Assembly (NCBI GenBank): GCA_030655135.1
Contig: JAURWC010000042.1
Span: 192,553 to 256,552, forward strand
Origin: Hyphomicrobiaceae bacterium
GTDB lineage: Bacteria > Pseudomonadota > Alphaproteobacteria > Rhizobiales > Hyphomicrobiaceae
Reading direction: 5' to 3'
DNA length: 64,000 nt
Numbering within the stretch: the first letter of the stretch is position 1; each line of letters opens with the position of its first letter. Below, piece after piece: positions 25,502-34,481 of the stretch. The notes beneath the pieces are model-generated. The model searched no databases. It was not told the origin of the DNA and was given only the letters and a program-made list of their open reading frames with translations. The position numbers and the translations under genes are program-made.

Positions 25502-26178
25502 TTCTTCTCTCCCTCGCCAACGAAGCTCACGCGCTCTTCAAGGCGCGGGGCCTTCTTGTCGGTGTTTTCGTACGTCGCCGACATCTCGACGAAATAGCCA
25601 GGCACCGCGTCGCTATAGACGATCACGAAGCTGGAGTTCTCGTAGCCCATCATCTTTGCGCTGTTGGGATCTTTGGCGTACGGCAGCAGCGTGATCCGGA
25701 AGGCATCGACGCTCTTGCCGCCGACGTCGACCTTTGCGGGCTCCGCAGTCGCTGCCTTCAAGGCTTCCATGAAGCGGCTCTTGACGTACGTCAGCCCGCC
25801 GCCGGCCAGCCCGCGGTAGCCGTTGACCGAGCGATCGAGATACCAGAGCAGTAGCGGGTTGCCGCTACGATCATGATCGGCCATCGGTTCGCGTGCGCGC
25901 TCGCCAGAGAACACCTTGAACTGGAAGTCGCGCTTGTCGTCTTTCACGCTGGTGATGTCGAGCTTCAGGTCGTCGGAGAACGCCGCGCCGAGAACCTTCT
26001 CGTGCGACACGGATCGCTGAAAGCGATAGCTCAACTCGTGGCCGGCCTTGGTCAGCTTGAGATGATTGCCGTTGAACAACGCTTCCACCGGGGCTTGGGG
26101 GTCAGCGGCGGCAGTGCCCGCAACAGCGCTCAATAAGATCGCGGCGGCAGCAAAAGGCTGGAAACGAACGCGAAGCAT
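25498..26178 (-). CDS. exported protein of unknown function
   Basis: A 226-residue periplasmic protein with signal peptide (to about residue 25, ending GTAAA). The mature part is beta-rich: KLTKAGHELSYRFQRS, DLKLDITSVKDDKRDFQFKVFSG and GYFVEMSATYENTD. No catalytic motif is evident. It is translationally coupled to the Cys-containing protein downstream. I do not recognise the family. Confidence 0.7.
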   Translation of the reverse strand: MLRVRFQPFAAAAILLSAVAGTAAADPQAPVEALFNGNHLKLTKAGHELSYRFQRSVSHEKVLGAAFSDDLKLDITSVKDDKRDFQFKVFSGERAREPMADHDRSGNPLLLWYLDRSVNGYRGLAGGGLTYVKSRFMEALKAATAEPAKVDVGGKSVDAFRITLLPYAKDPNSAKMMGYENSSFVIVYSDAVPGYFVEMSATYENTDKKAPRLEERVSFVGEGEKK

Positions 26179-26352
26179 GATCGGGAAATCCTCCAGAAGC
26201 AGTTTTTTGACTTTTGTGCCGATTGTCAGGGTTCTAGCGCCCGATGCCGGGGGACTGCAATGCTCATGAATTCTTCAAACGCAGTCGCTGAACGTAGTGC
26301 CGGCACGTGGACATCTCGCACATATGGCAAGAGAAATTCCCGTTAAATCGCG

Positions 26353-27306
26353 TTAACGCAGGAAGCGCCCAAACGCGCGCGGGCCGTCGCCCACTGTCAC
26401 TGTCGAGATCACCTTGAGGCTGGAAACATCAATTTGTTCCAAGGTGTTAGCTTCCCAGCACGCTACAAAGACGTGCTTGCCGTCGGCGGACGTCTCGATC
26501 CCTTCGGGATAGGCACCCACGTCGATCTTGCCCAACGCCGCAAACGAGTCCCTATCGAAGACGCTAACCGTCTCGGCGTATTGGTCGGTCACAAATGCCT
26601 TGCTGCCAGCCAACGCCACGCCGTACGGCCGCTTTCCGACGGGCACTGTGGCGAGCGTCTTGCGTTGCGCGATGTCGATCACAGTCACGTCGTTGCTACG
26701 GACGTTCGCCGTGTATGCGCGCGTGCCGCTGGCATCGAGTGTCAGCCCGAAAGGCCGGTCTCCAGTGGCGACGGTGGCCACGCGCTGCAGGGTCGCTGTG
26801 TCGATGATCGAGATTTGGTTGCTGTCGCGATCGGCCGTCAGGACGAAGGCTCCGTCCGGTGTGACGGCAACACCCGACGGCGAGTCGCCCGTGGCCACTT
26901 CAGCGGTAACCTTGCCGGTCTCAGGATCGACGACGAACAGCTTGTGCGCATACCAGTCAGCGACATAGACGACGGGTTTGGTTGGATGCGCGGCGATGCC
27001 CAGTGGCCCCCGGCCGACAGGAAAGCGGCGAACCACTTGGCGCTTCGCCGTATCGATGACGAAGAGTTCCTTGCTCTCCGGCGCGGTGACATAGGCACGC
27101 GTTTTGTCGGCCGACAGCGCGATGCCGGCAGGATTACCGCCGAGCTTGATCTCGCCCGCCACCTTCATCGTCGTCACGTCGACGACGGTGACGGAGTTGC
27201 CTTCTTGATTAGTAACGAATGCTTCGTTCGCAGCTTGCGGCTCAGCCGACGCCGGCATCCAGGTGAATGCAGTCGCCAGCAACAACGCCATCGCCGGAAC
27301 GCGCAT
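26353..27306 (-). CDS. exported YVTN-repeat beta-propeller protein
   Basis: Periplasmic propeller, related in design to the one at 14663. ATG 27306 gives a direct signal peptide (MRVPAMALLLATAFTWMPASA). Seven similar repeats follow, each with a motif such as AFVTNQEGNSVTVVDVTT, AYVTAPESKELFVIDTAK and VYVADWYAHKLFVVDPETGK. It lies after an MxaD-like gene, with a palindromic repeat (27325-27351) in the gap. Probably a binding or scaffold protein of the quinoprotein system; the partner is unknown. Confidence 0.8.
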   Translation of the reverse strand: MRVPAMALLLATAFTWMPASAEPQAANEAFVTNQEGNSVTVVDVTTMKVAGEIKLGGNPAGIALSADKTRAYVTAPESKELFVIDTAKRQVVRRFPVGRGPLGIAAHPTKPVVYVADWYAHKLFVVDPETGKVTAEVATGDSPSGVAVTPDGAFVLTADRDSNQISIIDTATLQRVATVATGDRPFGLTLDASGTRAYTANVRSNDVTVIDIAQRKTLATVPVGKRPYGVALAGSKAFVTDQYAETVSVFDRDSFAALGKIDVGAYPEGIETSADGKHVFVACWEANTLEQIDVSSLKVISTVTVGDGPRAFGRFLR

Positions 27307-27324
27307 GTAAAAGGCGTTGCGAAT

Positions 27325-27351
27325 GGGGGCAGACCCATGGGTCTGACCCCC
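27325..27351. repeat. REP-like palindrome
   Basis: CAGACCCATGGGTCTG is a perfect palindrome flanked by GGGGG and ACCCCC. The core GGTCTGACC resembles the larger inverted repeat at 46611-46674. It lies in the gap between the MxaD-like gene and the propeller gene. Confidence 0.65.
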
Positions 27352-27379
27352 AAGCACTGTCGCGTCTTCTCGGGCGGCT

Positions 27380-27913
27380 TTAGCCACCGGATTCCAACTT
27401 GGTCTTGAGCGCTTCGAGGCCCGACTTGTAGACACCGCTGACAGCCTTCTGCGCGGCTTCTTCGTTCAGCTCCGGCGGCGGGTCGTTCTGCATGAAGCCG
27501 CGGTAGTAGGCAGCCTTCCACTCCACCTTGCTCTTCCCGCCGTCTTCCGTCACCGTGATGATCGATGAGTACTGGTTGACCGGCAGCACCTTCACGTCGA
27601 CGTCGGTGATCTCGTAGGACAGCGTGCGCTTGGCGTCGTCGCGCTTGGTCAGCTTTTCTTTGATGATGCCGCCGCCTTTCAGCGTCAGTACGCGCGTGGC
27701 GTCGACGGCGTTGCCGGTCGCTTCGGTCTTCTCAACGGCGGGATGCCAGCTCCAGTCCGCGAAGTTGCCAATCGTTGCCCAGACTTTATCCGCCGGCGCA
27801 TTGATCTCGATCGTCTCGGCGTACTTCTTGCGGGTCGGGCCGTGGGCCGACGCCGGCATGGCTACTGCAAGTGCCGTCAGTACGGCACACCAGAACGCTA
27901 CGGCTCTCACCAT
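27380..27913 (-). CDS. exported SRPBCC-fold protein, MxaD-like
   Basis: Periplasmic START/SRPBCC-fold protein resembling MxaD, which in Methylobacterium helps electron transfer between methanol dehydrogenase and its cytochrome. The signal peptide (residues 1-23, ending ASA) is followed by IEINAPADKVWATIGNFADWSWHPAVEKTEATG, the classic start of the fold, and SSIITVTEDGGKSKVEWKAAYYRG. Its 177 residues match MxaD. First gene of the minus-strand run toward xoxF, divergent from fhcB. Confidence 0.8.
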   Translation of the reverse strand: MVRAVAFWCAVLTALAVAMPASAHGPTRKKYAETIEINAPADKVWATIGNFADWSWHPAVEKTEATGNAVDATRVLTLKGGGIIKEKLTKRDDAKRTLSYEITDVDVKVLPVNQYSSIITVTEDGGKSKVEWKAAYYRGFMQNDPPPELNEEAAQKAVSGVYKSGLEALKTKLESGG

Positions 27914-28122
27914 CTATTTCCTCCAAGGTTTCTTCTTTGCGCAAAGGGCAAACTTCTGCGCACCGAGCGAAAACATATAAGACAGCCCAATCATTTGGCA
28001 ATCACAGGTACAAGACGCGGCCCGCGCCAAATCGCTCCTCCCAAAGTCGAATGTTGCTGTTGTCAGCACACGCGACACGTGCTGTTGTGCCGCCGCATCT
28101 AGGGACGAGAGAAGCCTGACGC

Positions 28123-29172
28123 ATGACCGGTTGGATCGACGGGAAAGAAGCGGATCTTAGCGCCGCTGTAGGAGCTATTGCCAAAGCGCTGGGATCCAGC
28201 CGGCAGCCGCTCATCATCATCGACGCGATTGATCTGGCTGGGGCCGCTGCGGCGGTCGAGCTGGCGCGCGCGGCAGCAGGCGTGCTCGACCACGCTGAGC
28301 CGACGAACGTGCGTTTGATGCAGGATCAGGGTTGGATCGGCACCACGCAGGGAGAGGCCGTTCTGCGGGCCGATGCGGTTCTGCTGACAGGCCCGCTGAG
28401 CCCCGGGCTCGCCCACGACGAAGCCTTTCGCAAGCTGGCCGAACGGCCAGGCCGCACACTCTACTATATCGGTCCCAAGTCGACGGCCCCCAACTTGCAG
28501 AACTTGTCCGTCATCGACACCGGGAATGCCCCGGCGTTCGAAACGATCGGCGTGCTGCGGGCCTTGGTGGCAGGCCGCAAGGTGGCTGCCGATGCCGCAC
28601 TTGTCGGGTATGCCGAGCAGCTGAAGTCGGCGAAGTACGGTATCGCTGCGTTCTCGTCCGGCGCGCTCGATGAGCTGACAGGGATGGCGCTGGCCGGCCT
28701 CGTCGAGGATCTGTCGGTTACCACGCGCTGGACCGCGCTGCCACTGGGAACCTCGGCCGGGCAGAGTGAACTCATTCGTATGAGCCTGGCACTAACACGC
28801 CTGCCGCCGCCACTGTCCTTCGCCAAGTCCGTCGCCCAGCACGATCCCTGGCTCTACGGGGCGGCGAACATTCTTAAGCGTGGCGAAAGCGATGTCGTCG
28901 TGTGGGTCGCGGCCTCCGAACGGCCCGTGCCGGACTGGGTCAGCAAGGCGCCACGCATGGCCGTCATTTCCTCGCATCGCCAGCCACTGCGCGGTGCGGG
29001 CGTGCAGATCGAAACCGGGGTCGCCGGCGTCGATCATGCTGCCATCGTCGAGCCCGCAGAACTCGGTGCCTTCGCTGCTATCAACCCTGCCAAGCAAAGT
29101 TTGCGTCCCTCCGCCGCCTCCGTGCTGCGTGCCATCACATCTGAATTTGCTGCCAAGGAGGCCCGCGCGTGA
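28123..29172 (+). CDS. fhcB: formyltransferase/hydrolase complex subunit B (FhcB)
   Basis: Cytoplasmic subunit of the Fhc complex, which turns formyl-tetrahydromethanopterin into formate. It is related to subunit B of archaeal formylmethanofuran dehydrogenase, but the bacterial form is short (349 residues), has lost the molybdopterin/tungsten and Fe-S functions, and is thought to be structural. VRLMQDQGWIGTTQGEAVLRADAVLLTGP and QSELIRMSLALTRLPPP match the family. First gene of fhcBADC, overlapping fhcA by four bases (GTGA). Confidence 0.9.
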   Translation: MTGWIDGKEADLSAAVGAIAKALGSSRQPLIIIDAIDLAGAAAAVELARAAAGVLDHAEPTNVRLMQDQGWIGTTQGEAVLRADAVLLTGPLSPGLAHDEAFRKLAERPGRTLYYIGPKSTAPNLQNLSVIDTGNAPAFETIGVLRALVAGRKVAADAALVGYAEQLKSAKYGIAAFSSGALDELTGMALAGLVEDLSVTTRWTALPLGTSAGQSELIRMSLALTRLPPPLSFAKSVAQHDPWLYGAANILKRGESDVVVWVAASERPVPDWVSKAPRMAVISSHRQPLRGAGVQIETGVAGVDHAAIVEPAELGAFAAINPAKQSLRPSAASVLRAITSEFAAKEARA

Positions 29173-30800
29173 GCACGATTTGTATCCGCGGCGGCCGCGT
29201 TATCGATCCTGAACACAAGCGCGACGCCGTCGGCGACGTGTGGATCAGCGACGGACGCATCGTCGACCAACCCGCCGACCCCAAGAACGTCGAGACGATC
29301 GACGCCAAGGGTTGCGTCGTCATGGCCGGCGCCATCGACATCCATACCCACGTCGTCGGCGCCAACACCGCGGCCGCCCGCCTGCTGCTGCCGGAACGCT
29401 ACGCCGACGTTGAAAAGCCGATGAACGAGTGGACCGGCGCGCCGTTCGACGTTTTCTCCACCGGTGCGCTCTATGCCGCCATGGGGTACACGCTGGTCGT
29501 CGAGCCCGCCGTGGCGCCAAGCGACGCGATGGCGACCCACGCGGAACTGGAATGCGTGCCCTACGTCGATCGCGCCGCGCTGACGGTCATCGGCAACGAC
29601 GACGTGCTGCTCGGCATGCTGCGTGACCGCGCCTCGCCCGCGACGATCCAGGACTACGTCGCCTGGTCGCTCAAGACGAGCCGCGCGCTGGGTGCCAAGG
29701 CCATCAACCCGGGCGGCGTCGCCGCGCTGAAGGAGAACATCCGCAAGTTCGATCTCGACGACGTGGTGCCCGAGTACGGCGTCTCCGCCCGCCAAATCGG
29801 CAACGCTTTGCGCCGCGCCGTGACCGATCTCGGCGTGCCGCACCCGCTTCATCTGCATACGTGCAACCTAGGTCTGCCGGGCAGCGCCGACACGGCAATC
29901 GCCACGATCGAGTCCGCCGAAGGCCTGCCGTTGCACCTCGCGCACTTGCAGTTCTACGGCTACGCCAAGGAAGGCGACCTCGGCATGTCGTCGGGCGCCG
30001 TGAAGATCGCCGAGGCGATGGCCAAGCATAAGAACGTCTCCGCCGACATCGGCCAGGTGATGTTCGGGCCAACGATCACGATCTCATCCGACGTGCTGAC
30101 GCAGTTCAACAGCCGCCGCCGCGCCAAGCCGAAAAAGTGGATCGTGCGCGACGGCGACAGCAACGGCGGCGGCGTGGTTCCGCTGACGTATCGCGCCAAG
30201 AGCAAGATCAATGCGATGCAGTGGGCGATCGGCCTGGAAATGTTCCTGCTGATCGACGATCCCTGGCGCGTGTTCCTGACAACGGACCATCCCAACGGCG
30301 GCCCCTTCACGGCCTACCCAGATCTCATCGCCCTGCTGATGGACCGCGGCGTGCGCGAAGCCGCTATTGCCGCCCTGCCGCAGGACGCGATGAAGGCCAC
30401 CACGATTTCGCAACTGACGCGCGAATACACGTTGTCGGAGATCGCCGTCATGACGCGTGCGGCGCCGGCCCGCCTGCTCGGCACCAAGGACCGCGGCCAC
30501 CTGGGCCGTGGCGCCATCGGCGACGTCGCCATCTATCGCGAGCAGGCCGACAAGGCGGAAATGTTCCGCTCAGCCGTGCGGGTGTTGAAGGACGGCAAGA
30601 CGATCGTGCGCGATGGCGAGCCGTTGGCCGCCACTTACGGCCGTACGCTGCAGATCAACCCGGAGTATGACGCCGGTATCACGCGTCATGTGCACAGCGC
30701 GTACGAGAAGCGTTGGGGCGTCCCGCCCGACACCTTTACCGTACCGGAACATCTGCTGCGCGATCACTCCCCGTTCGAGGTGGTGCCGTGCCGGAATTGA
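29169..30800 (+). CDS. fhcA: formyltransferase/hydrolase complex subunit A (FhcA)
   Basis: Amidohydrolase subunit that releases formate from formylmethanofuran. The metal site begins in AIDIHTHVVGANTAA; a conserved Lys in AKAINPGGVAALKENI, His in PHPLHLHTCNLG and LHLAHLQF, and Asp in LTTDHPNGGPF complete the usual binuclear set. Its 543 residues match FwdA/FmdA relatives. It starts with GTG overlapping fhcB, and its end overlaps fhcD by 13 bases. The methanofuran analogue it uses is probably supplied by the mfnB-like operon at 7.5-9.9 kb. Confidence 0.93.
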   Translation: MSTICIRGGRVIDPEHKRDAVGDVWISDGRIVDQPADPKNVETIDAKGCVVMAGAIDIHTHVVGANTAAARLLLPERYADVEKPMNEWTGAPFDVFSTGALYAAMGYTLVVEPAVAPSDAMATHAELECVPYVDRAALTVIGNDDVLLGMLRDRASPATIQDYVAWSLKTSRALGAKAINPGGVAALKENIRKFDLDDVVPEYGVSARQIGNALRRAVTDLGVPHPLHLHTCNLGLPGSADTAIATIESAEGLPLHLAHLQFYGYAKEGDLGMSSGAVKIAEAMAKHKNVSADIGQVMFGPTITISSDVLTQFNSRRRAKPKKWIVRDGDSNGGGVVPLTYRAKSKINAMQWAIGLEMFLLIDDPWRVFLTTDHPNGGPFTAYPDLIALLMDRGVREAAIAALPQDAMKATTISQLTREYTLSEIAVMTRAAPARLLGTKDRGHLGRGAIGDVAIYREQADKAEMFRSAVRVLKDGKTIVRDGEPLAATYGRTLQINPEYDAGITRHVHSAYEKRWGVPPDTFTVPEHLLRDHSPFEVVPCRN

Positions 30801-31720
30801 ACCCCGTGACATCCAAACCCATCGAGATCAACGGCATCACCGTCGACGACACGTTCGCCGAAGCGTTCGGCATGACGGGTTCGAGCCTCATTATCACCGC
30901 CGACACCATCAAGTGGGCCCGCATCTGCGCCACGGTGGTCACGGGCTTCGGCACGTCGGTAATCGGCTGCGGCGCCGAGTGCGGCATCGACTATGAGGTC
31001 TCGCCCAACGATACGCCGGACGGCCGCCCTGGCGTGCGCGTCCTGATGTTCGGGTTCTCGCCCGACGCGCTGACGCCGCAGGTCAAGAACCGCGTCGGCC
31101 AGTGCGTTCTGACGAGCCCTGGATCAGCTTGCTACAACGGCCTGCTGGGAACCGAACAGAAGATCGCGCTGGCCAGCGGCGTGAAGTTCTTCGGCGACGG
31201 CAACCAGACAGCCAAGAAGCTCGGCAATCGCCGCTTCTGGCGCATTCCGGTCATGGACGGGGAGTTCATTTGCGAAGATACCGTTGGCATGACGACCGAC
31301 GCCGTCGGCGGTGGCAATATGCTGATCCTCGGCCGCGACCGCACGGGCCTGTTGGAGACGACGGAAGCTGCCGTTCACGCAATCGCGCAGGTGCCTGACG
31401 TCATCACGCCCTTCCCAGGTGGCATCGTCCGCTCCGGCTCCAAGGTCGGCGCCAAGTACAAAGGCATGTTCGCCTCGACGAACGACGCCTTCGCACCCAC
31501 ACTGCGCGGCGCGGCCAAGAGCGAACTCAGCGACGACACGATTGCCGTGCTTGAAATCGTCATCGACGGCCTGACCTCGGCGGCTGTCGCCAATGCGATG
31601 CGGGCGGGCCTGAAGGCTGTGCTCGACGTGGGCGCCAGCAAAGGCGTCACGCGCATCTCGGCCGGCAACTACGGCGGCAAGCTCGGGCAGCACCACTATC
31701 ACCTGAAGGAGCTCGTCTGA
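30788..31720 (+). CDS. fhcD: formylmethanofuran:tetrahydromethanopterin formyltransferase (FhcD)
   Basis: Transfers the formyl group from tetrahydromethanopterin to methanofuran within the Fhc complex. The family start IEINGITVDDTFAEAFGM is present, followed by RICATVVTGFGTSVIGCGAECGI, PDGRPGVRVLMFGF and FPGGIVRSGSKVG. GTG 30788 is inferred as the start because homology begins there; the frame is open earlier but lies within fhcA. Its 310 residues are normal. The stop overlaps fhcC. Confidence 0.93.
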   Translation: MPELNPVTSKPIEINGITVDDTFAEAFGMTGSSLIITADTIKWARICATVVTGFGTSVIGCGAECGIDYEVSPNDTPDGRPGVRVLMFGFSPDALTPQVKNRVGQCVLTSPGSACYNGLLGTEQKIALASGVKFFGDGNQTAKKLGNRRFWRIPVMDGEFICEDTVGMTTDAVGGGNMLILGRDRTGLLETTEAAVHAIAQVPDVITPFPGGIVRSGSKVGAKYKGMFASTNDAFAPTLRGAAKSELSDDTIAVLEIVIDGLTSAAVANAMRAGLKAVLDVGASKGVTRISAGNYGGKLGQHHYHLKELV

Positions 31721-32526
31721 TGAGCGCGCTCACCTTAAAGCTGAAAGCCGCGCCCGATCAGCGCCTGGACCTTTCCGCCTTATCGCCGGCCAAAATGGCC
31801 ACCATGTCGCAAAGCGAAATCGAGAACCTGGCCATCGGCACGGGGCGGCGCCCGGTCAAGCTGGGCGACCTGTTCGCGATTTCCGGCACACCCGGCGATA
31901 CGCTGGTGATCGATGGTGCGACTGCGCGTCTTGACGGCATCGGCAGCGAACTCGACCAAGGCACGATCATCGTCGAGGGCGACGTCGGCGCCTATGCCGG
32001 CCGCCGCATGAAAGGCGGCCGTCTCGACATTCGCGGCACGACGGGCCCATACCTTGCTAGCGGCCTGCGCGGGGGTCTCGTCCTCGCCAAGTCGGCCGGC
32101 GACCTCGTTGGTGCGCCCCGCGTCGGCGAACGCTTCGGGATGATGGGCGGCATCGTCGTGATCGCAGGCGATGTCGGTGAGCGCGCGGGCGATCGCATGC
32201 GTCGCGGCACGATCATCACCAAGGGCCGTTTCGGCCCTTCTGCCGGCTCGCGCATGATGGGCGGCACGCTTTGGACTGAGACCGGCTTCGGTGCGGGGCC
32301 TGGACCGTTGATGCGCCGCGGCACCTTGATCGGGCCAAGCGTCGAACGCCTGTTGCCAACGTTCGGCGACGCCGGCCTGCACGATCTCAACGTCCTGCGC
32401 CTAATCTCCCGCTACTTCAGCAGCGAACTCGGCGACCTCGCTCCCAAGCCACTGCCTGCCAAGGTACGCCGAATTTCCGGTGACCTCGCCACCATTGGCA
32501 AAGGCGAGATCCTGCTGACGGCCTGA
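31720..32526 (+). CDS. fhcC: formyltransferase/hydrolase complex subunit C (FhcC)
   Basis: Structural subunit of the Fhc complex, related to subunit C of formylmethanofuran dehydrogenase and to the glutamate synthase C-terminal beta-helix. The characteristic G-x-x-G-x-x-M-x-x-G repeats are clear: AGRRMKGGRL, VGERFGMMGGI, AGDRMRRGTI, AGSRMMGGTL. Its 268 residues are normal. ATG 31720 overlaps the fhcD stop. The operon probably ends at the hairpin at 32586. Confidence 0.92.
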   Translation: MSALTLKLKAAPDQRLDLSALSPAKMATMSQSEIENLAIGTGRRPVKLGDLFAISGTPGDTLVIDGATARLDGIGSELDQGTIIVEGDVGAYAGRRMKGGRLDIRGTTGPYLASGLRGGLVLAKSAGDLVGAPRVGERFGMMGGIVVIAGDVGERAGDRMRRGTIITKGRFGPSAGSRMMGGTLWTETGFGAGPGPLMRRGTLIGPSVERLLPTFGDAGLHDLNVLRLISRYFSSELGDLAPKPLPAKVRRISGDLATIGKGEILLTA

Positions 32527-32585
32527 GCGTTCGCGCAAAACCGACACGCTCCCTTGCACGTATAACACTTCAAACGACAGCATTC

Positions 32586-32615
32586 CCGGATCAGGACAAC
32601 CATCACCTGATCCGG
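32586..32615. terminator. perfect hairpin after fhcC
   Basis: CCGGATCAGG and CCTGATCCGG pair perfectly around a ten-base loop, 60 bases after the fhcC stop. Only a short delayed T-run (CTTTTG) follows. Likely a terminator or mRNA 3' stabiliser, upstream of the small gene at 32645. Confidence 0.55.
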
Positions 32616-32644
32616 AAATCGGTTGTCTTTTGAAGGAGCTAACT

Positions 32645-32845
32645 ATGGTGTCGATCATCATTTCGGCGTGCTTGCTGGCCGATCCAAACGTTTGCCGCGA
32701 CCATCGGGTGCCGTTGAACGAGAATTACGACGCGGCGCGATGCTATCTCTACGCGCAGCCCCATTTTGCCAGGTGGGCTGCCGAGCATCCGACGTGGCAG
32801 ATCAAAAAGTGGAAATGCGTCAATAACGACGTGAAAGATCTCTGA
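32645..32845 (+). CDS. small conserved-looking protein with three Cys
   Basis: A 66-residue protein from ATG 32645, preceded by AAGGAG. It has Cys at SACLLAD, PNVCRDH, ARCYLY and WKCVNN (four in total), aromatic C-terminal half (HFARWAAEHPTWQIKKWKC), no signal peptide and no TM span. It resembles small uncharacterised proteins seen in Rhizobiales, but I cannot name a family. It lies just after the fhc operon; function unknown. Confidence 0.65.
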   Translation: MVSIIISACLLADPNVCRDHRVPLNENYDAARCYLYAQPHFARWAAEHPTWQIKKWKCVNNDVKDL

Positions 32846-32863
32846 TCCAGCGCGCTTCTGGCG

Positions 32864-33640
32864 TTATTTCACGCGTGAGGCGCTGCTGGGCTCTTCACCG
32901 TCACCGAACGCATAGACGCGGCGCTGCCGCGGCGGCAACTGCCCACCGCTCACCTCAACGACGAACTTCTGGCGGATGGCACGGCCGAAATCGCCAAAGC
33001 CTTCCGCCGGTAGCACGAACGCACCCCCGCCGCCCATGACGTTCTCTTTATAATAGGCTTCCAGCGACCCGGCTTCCTTGCCTTCGAGGATCGGCAGGCC
33101 GTTGATCGTTACGTTGTAGCTAACAAGTTCATCACGCACGCTTTTAACCGGTTCAAGCGGATTGCAGTTGTCGCTGCCGTCGCCTGATACATCGATTACG
33201 ATCCGAGTCGCCTTGGCGGGCACCTGTGTCACCACCTTGTCGGCGAGATGGCGCATCATAAGGCCCATGCACGTAAACTCTCCGCCCTGATGCGGCACCT
33301 TGCGCACCATGCTCGCGACAGCAGCCGCCTCCTCCTTCGAGGCAATCCGCATCCACGGCACGGACACCTTCGGCTTGTCGGCCCACGTCACAAGCGTAAA
33401 GAGAATACCGCCTTTGCCGCCGCTAAGAATGGCATCGAGCACCTGGGGGTCTTCGAGCGCGGAAGCGATGCCTTGCATCTGCAGTTGGTATCGGCGTTCA
33501 TCGACGGAGTTCGAGACGTCTACTGAAACAACCAAGGCCGTGTCGACTTCTCCTGGCTTATTCTCCTGCGCTTGTGCCGCGCCAAAAGAAAAACCCGCAA
33601 ACGCTGCCGCCGCTGCGAGCATCATCGAACGTTTCAGCAT
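32864..33640 (-). CDS. exported DUF1194 (VWA-like) protein
   Basis: Secreted von Willebrand A-like protein. The signal peptide (ending AAQA, residue 24) is followed by ALVVSVDVSNSVDERRYQLQMQGIASAL, with the MIDAS pattern D-x-S-x-S, and later RIVIDVSGDGSDN, which supplies another metal-site Asp. DUF1194 is common in Alphaproteobacteria and has no assigned role; a divalent metal is expected. Its 258 residues are normal. It precedes the pentapeptide gene's downstream end, separated by about 35 bases, and may be co-transcribed with it. Confidence 0.85.
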   Translation of the reverse strand: MLKRSMMLAAAAAFAGFSFGAAQAQENKPGEVDTALVVSVDVSNSVDERRYQLQMQGIASALEDPQVLDAILSGGKGGILFTLVTWADKPKVSVPWMRIASKEEAAAVASMVRKVPHQGGEFTCMGLMMRHLADKVVTQVPAKATRIVIDVSGDGSDNCNPLEPVKSVRDELVSYNVTINGLPILEGKEAGSLEAYYKENVMGGGGAFVLPAEGFGDFGRAIRQKFVVEVSGGQLPPRQRRVYAFGDGEEPSSASRVK

Positions 33641-33674
33641 GTTGTCGGACGTCCCTCTCTCGTTCGCATGGCGC

Positions 33675-34481
33675 CTAGCGCATCGCCTTGTCGTAGTCGA
33701 TGGCCTTGTCGAGTCCCTTGGCCGTATCCAATCCGCGTGTGCCGGTAAAATTCGCTCCGTACAATATCGCGTTGGTGAAATTTGCCCCGGTCACGTCTGC
33801 ACCGGTGAAGTCGGCATTTGTAAGGTCGCTGCCCGTGAAGTCGGCGCCGGCTGCATCGGCGTCGACCCATCGGGAAAACCGGAGCTTCGTGTTACGGACG
33901 CCGGCGTCTTTCAGTTTGGCACGGGAGAAATTTGCACCGTTCATAACCGGCCGTGCCGTTAACAGAAGTTCGTTCCTGGGATCCTCCGGGCCGAACTGGG
34001 CGCTCGACAGGTCAGCGCCGGTGAAGTCCGTATAGTCGAGCCGGGAATGCAGACGCGCGCCCTTCAGATTTGCGCCGATGAACAGCGGCGTCTCGGCGGG
34101 CCGGGGTTCGAGGCTGGCGGTGAAGGCCACCCGAAGCAATGACGCGCCCTCAAGGTTCGCGTTGGTGAAATTCGTTCGCGTCAGCGTCGCGAGATTGAGA
34201 CGGACACCCTTGAGATTGGCGCCTTCCAGGTTGCTGTCGCTGAAAACGACGCCGTGCAGATCGGCGCCTTCGAAACTGGCGCGCTTGAAATTGATGCCGC
34301 TGAGGTCGAGGAACGTGAGATCCTTCTTGGAGAGATCGACTGTCCCCTGGCCCTCCGCCTTGAACAGCAATTCAGTGACTTCACGCGCCGTCATTTCGGC
34401 AGCCAGGGCGGGAAGTGCGATCGCTGCCCAGCTGAGGATCGCGAACCGAACGATCCAGCTTTCACGACTCATGGAAATCAC
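33675..34481 (-). CDS. exported pentapeptide-repeat protein
   Basis: Right-handed quadrilateral beta-helix protein. After an apparent signal peptide (to about residue 27, LPALAA) the sequence carries many A(D/N)LxG-type pentapeptides: GADLHGVVFSDSNLEGANLKGV, TNFTNANLEGASL, GSDLTNADFTGADVTGANF. GTG 34481 has AAGGA about seven bases upstream, and ATG 34472 is an alternative. The molecular role of exported pentapeptide proteins is generally unknown. Confidence 0.85.
   Translation of the reverse strand: MISMSRESWIVRFAILSWAAIALPALAAEMTAREVTELLFKAEGQGTVDLSKKDLTFLDLSGINFKRASFEGADLHGVVFSDSNLEGANLKGVRLNLATLTRTNFTNANLEGASLLRVAFTASLEPRPAETPLFIGANLKGARLHSRLDYTDFTGADLSSAQFGPEDPRNELLLTARPVMNGANFSRAKLKDAGVRNTKLRFSRWVDADAAGADFTGSDLTNADFTGADVTGANFTNAILYGANFTGTRGLDTAKGLDKAIDYDKAMR

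Noticed and set aside
28123-29172. Catalytic molybdenum/tungsten formylmethanofuran dehydrogenase subunit
   Set aside because: The protein is short and lacks Fe-S and pterin-cofactor motifs, as expected for the bacterial FhcB form.
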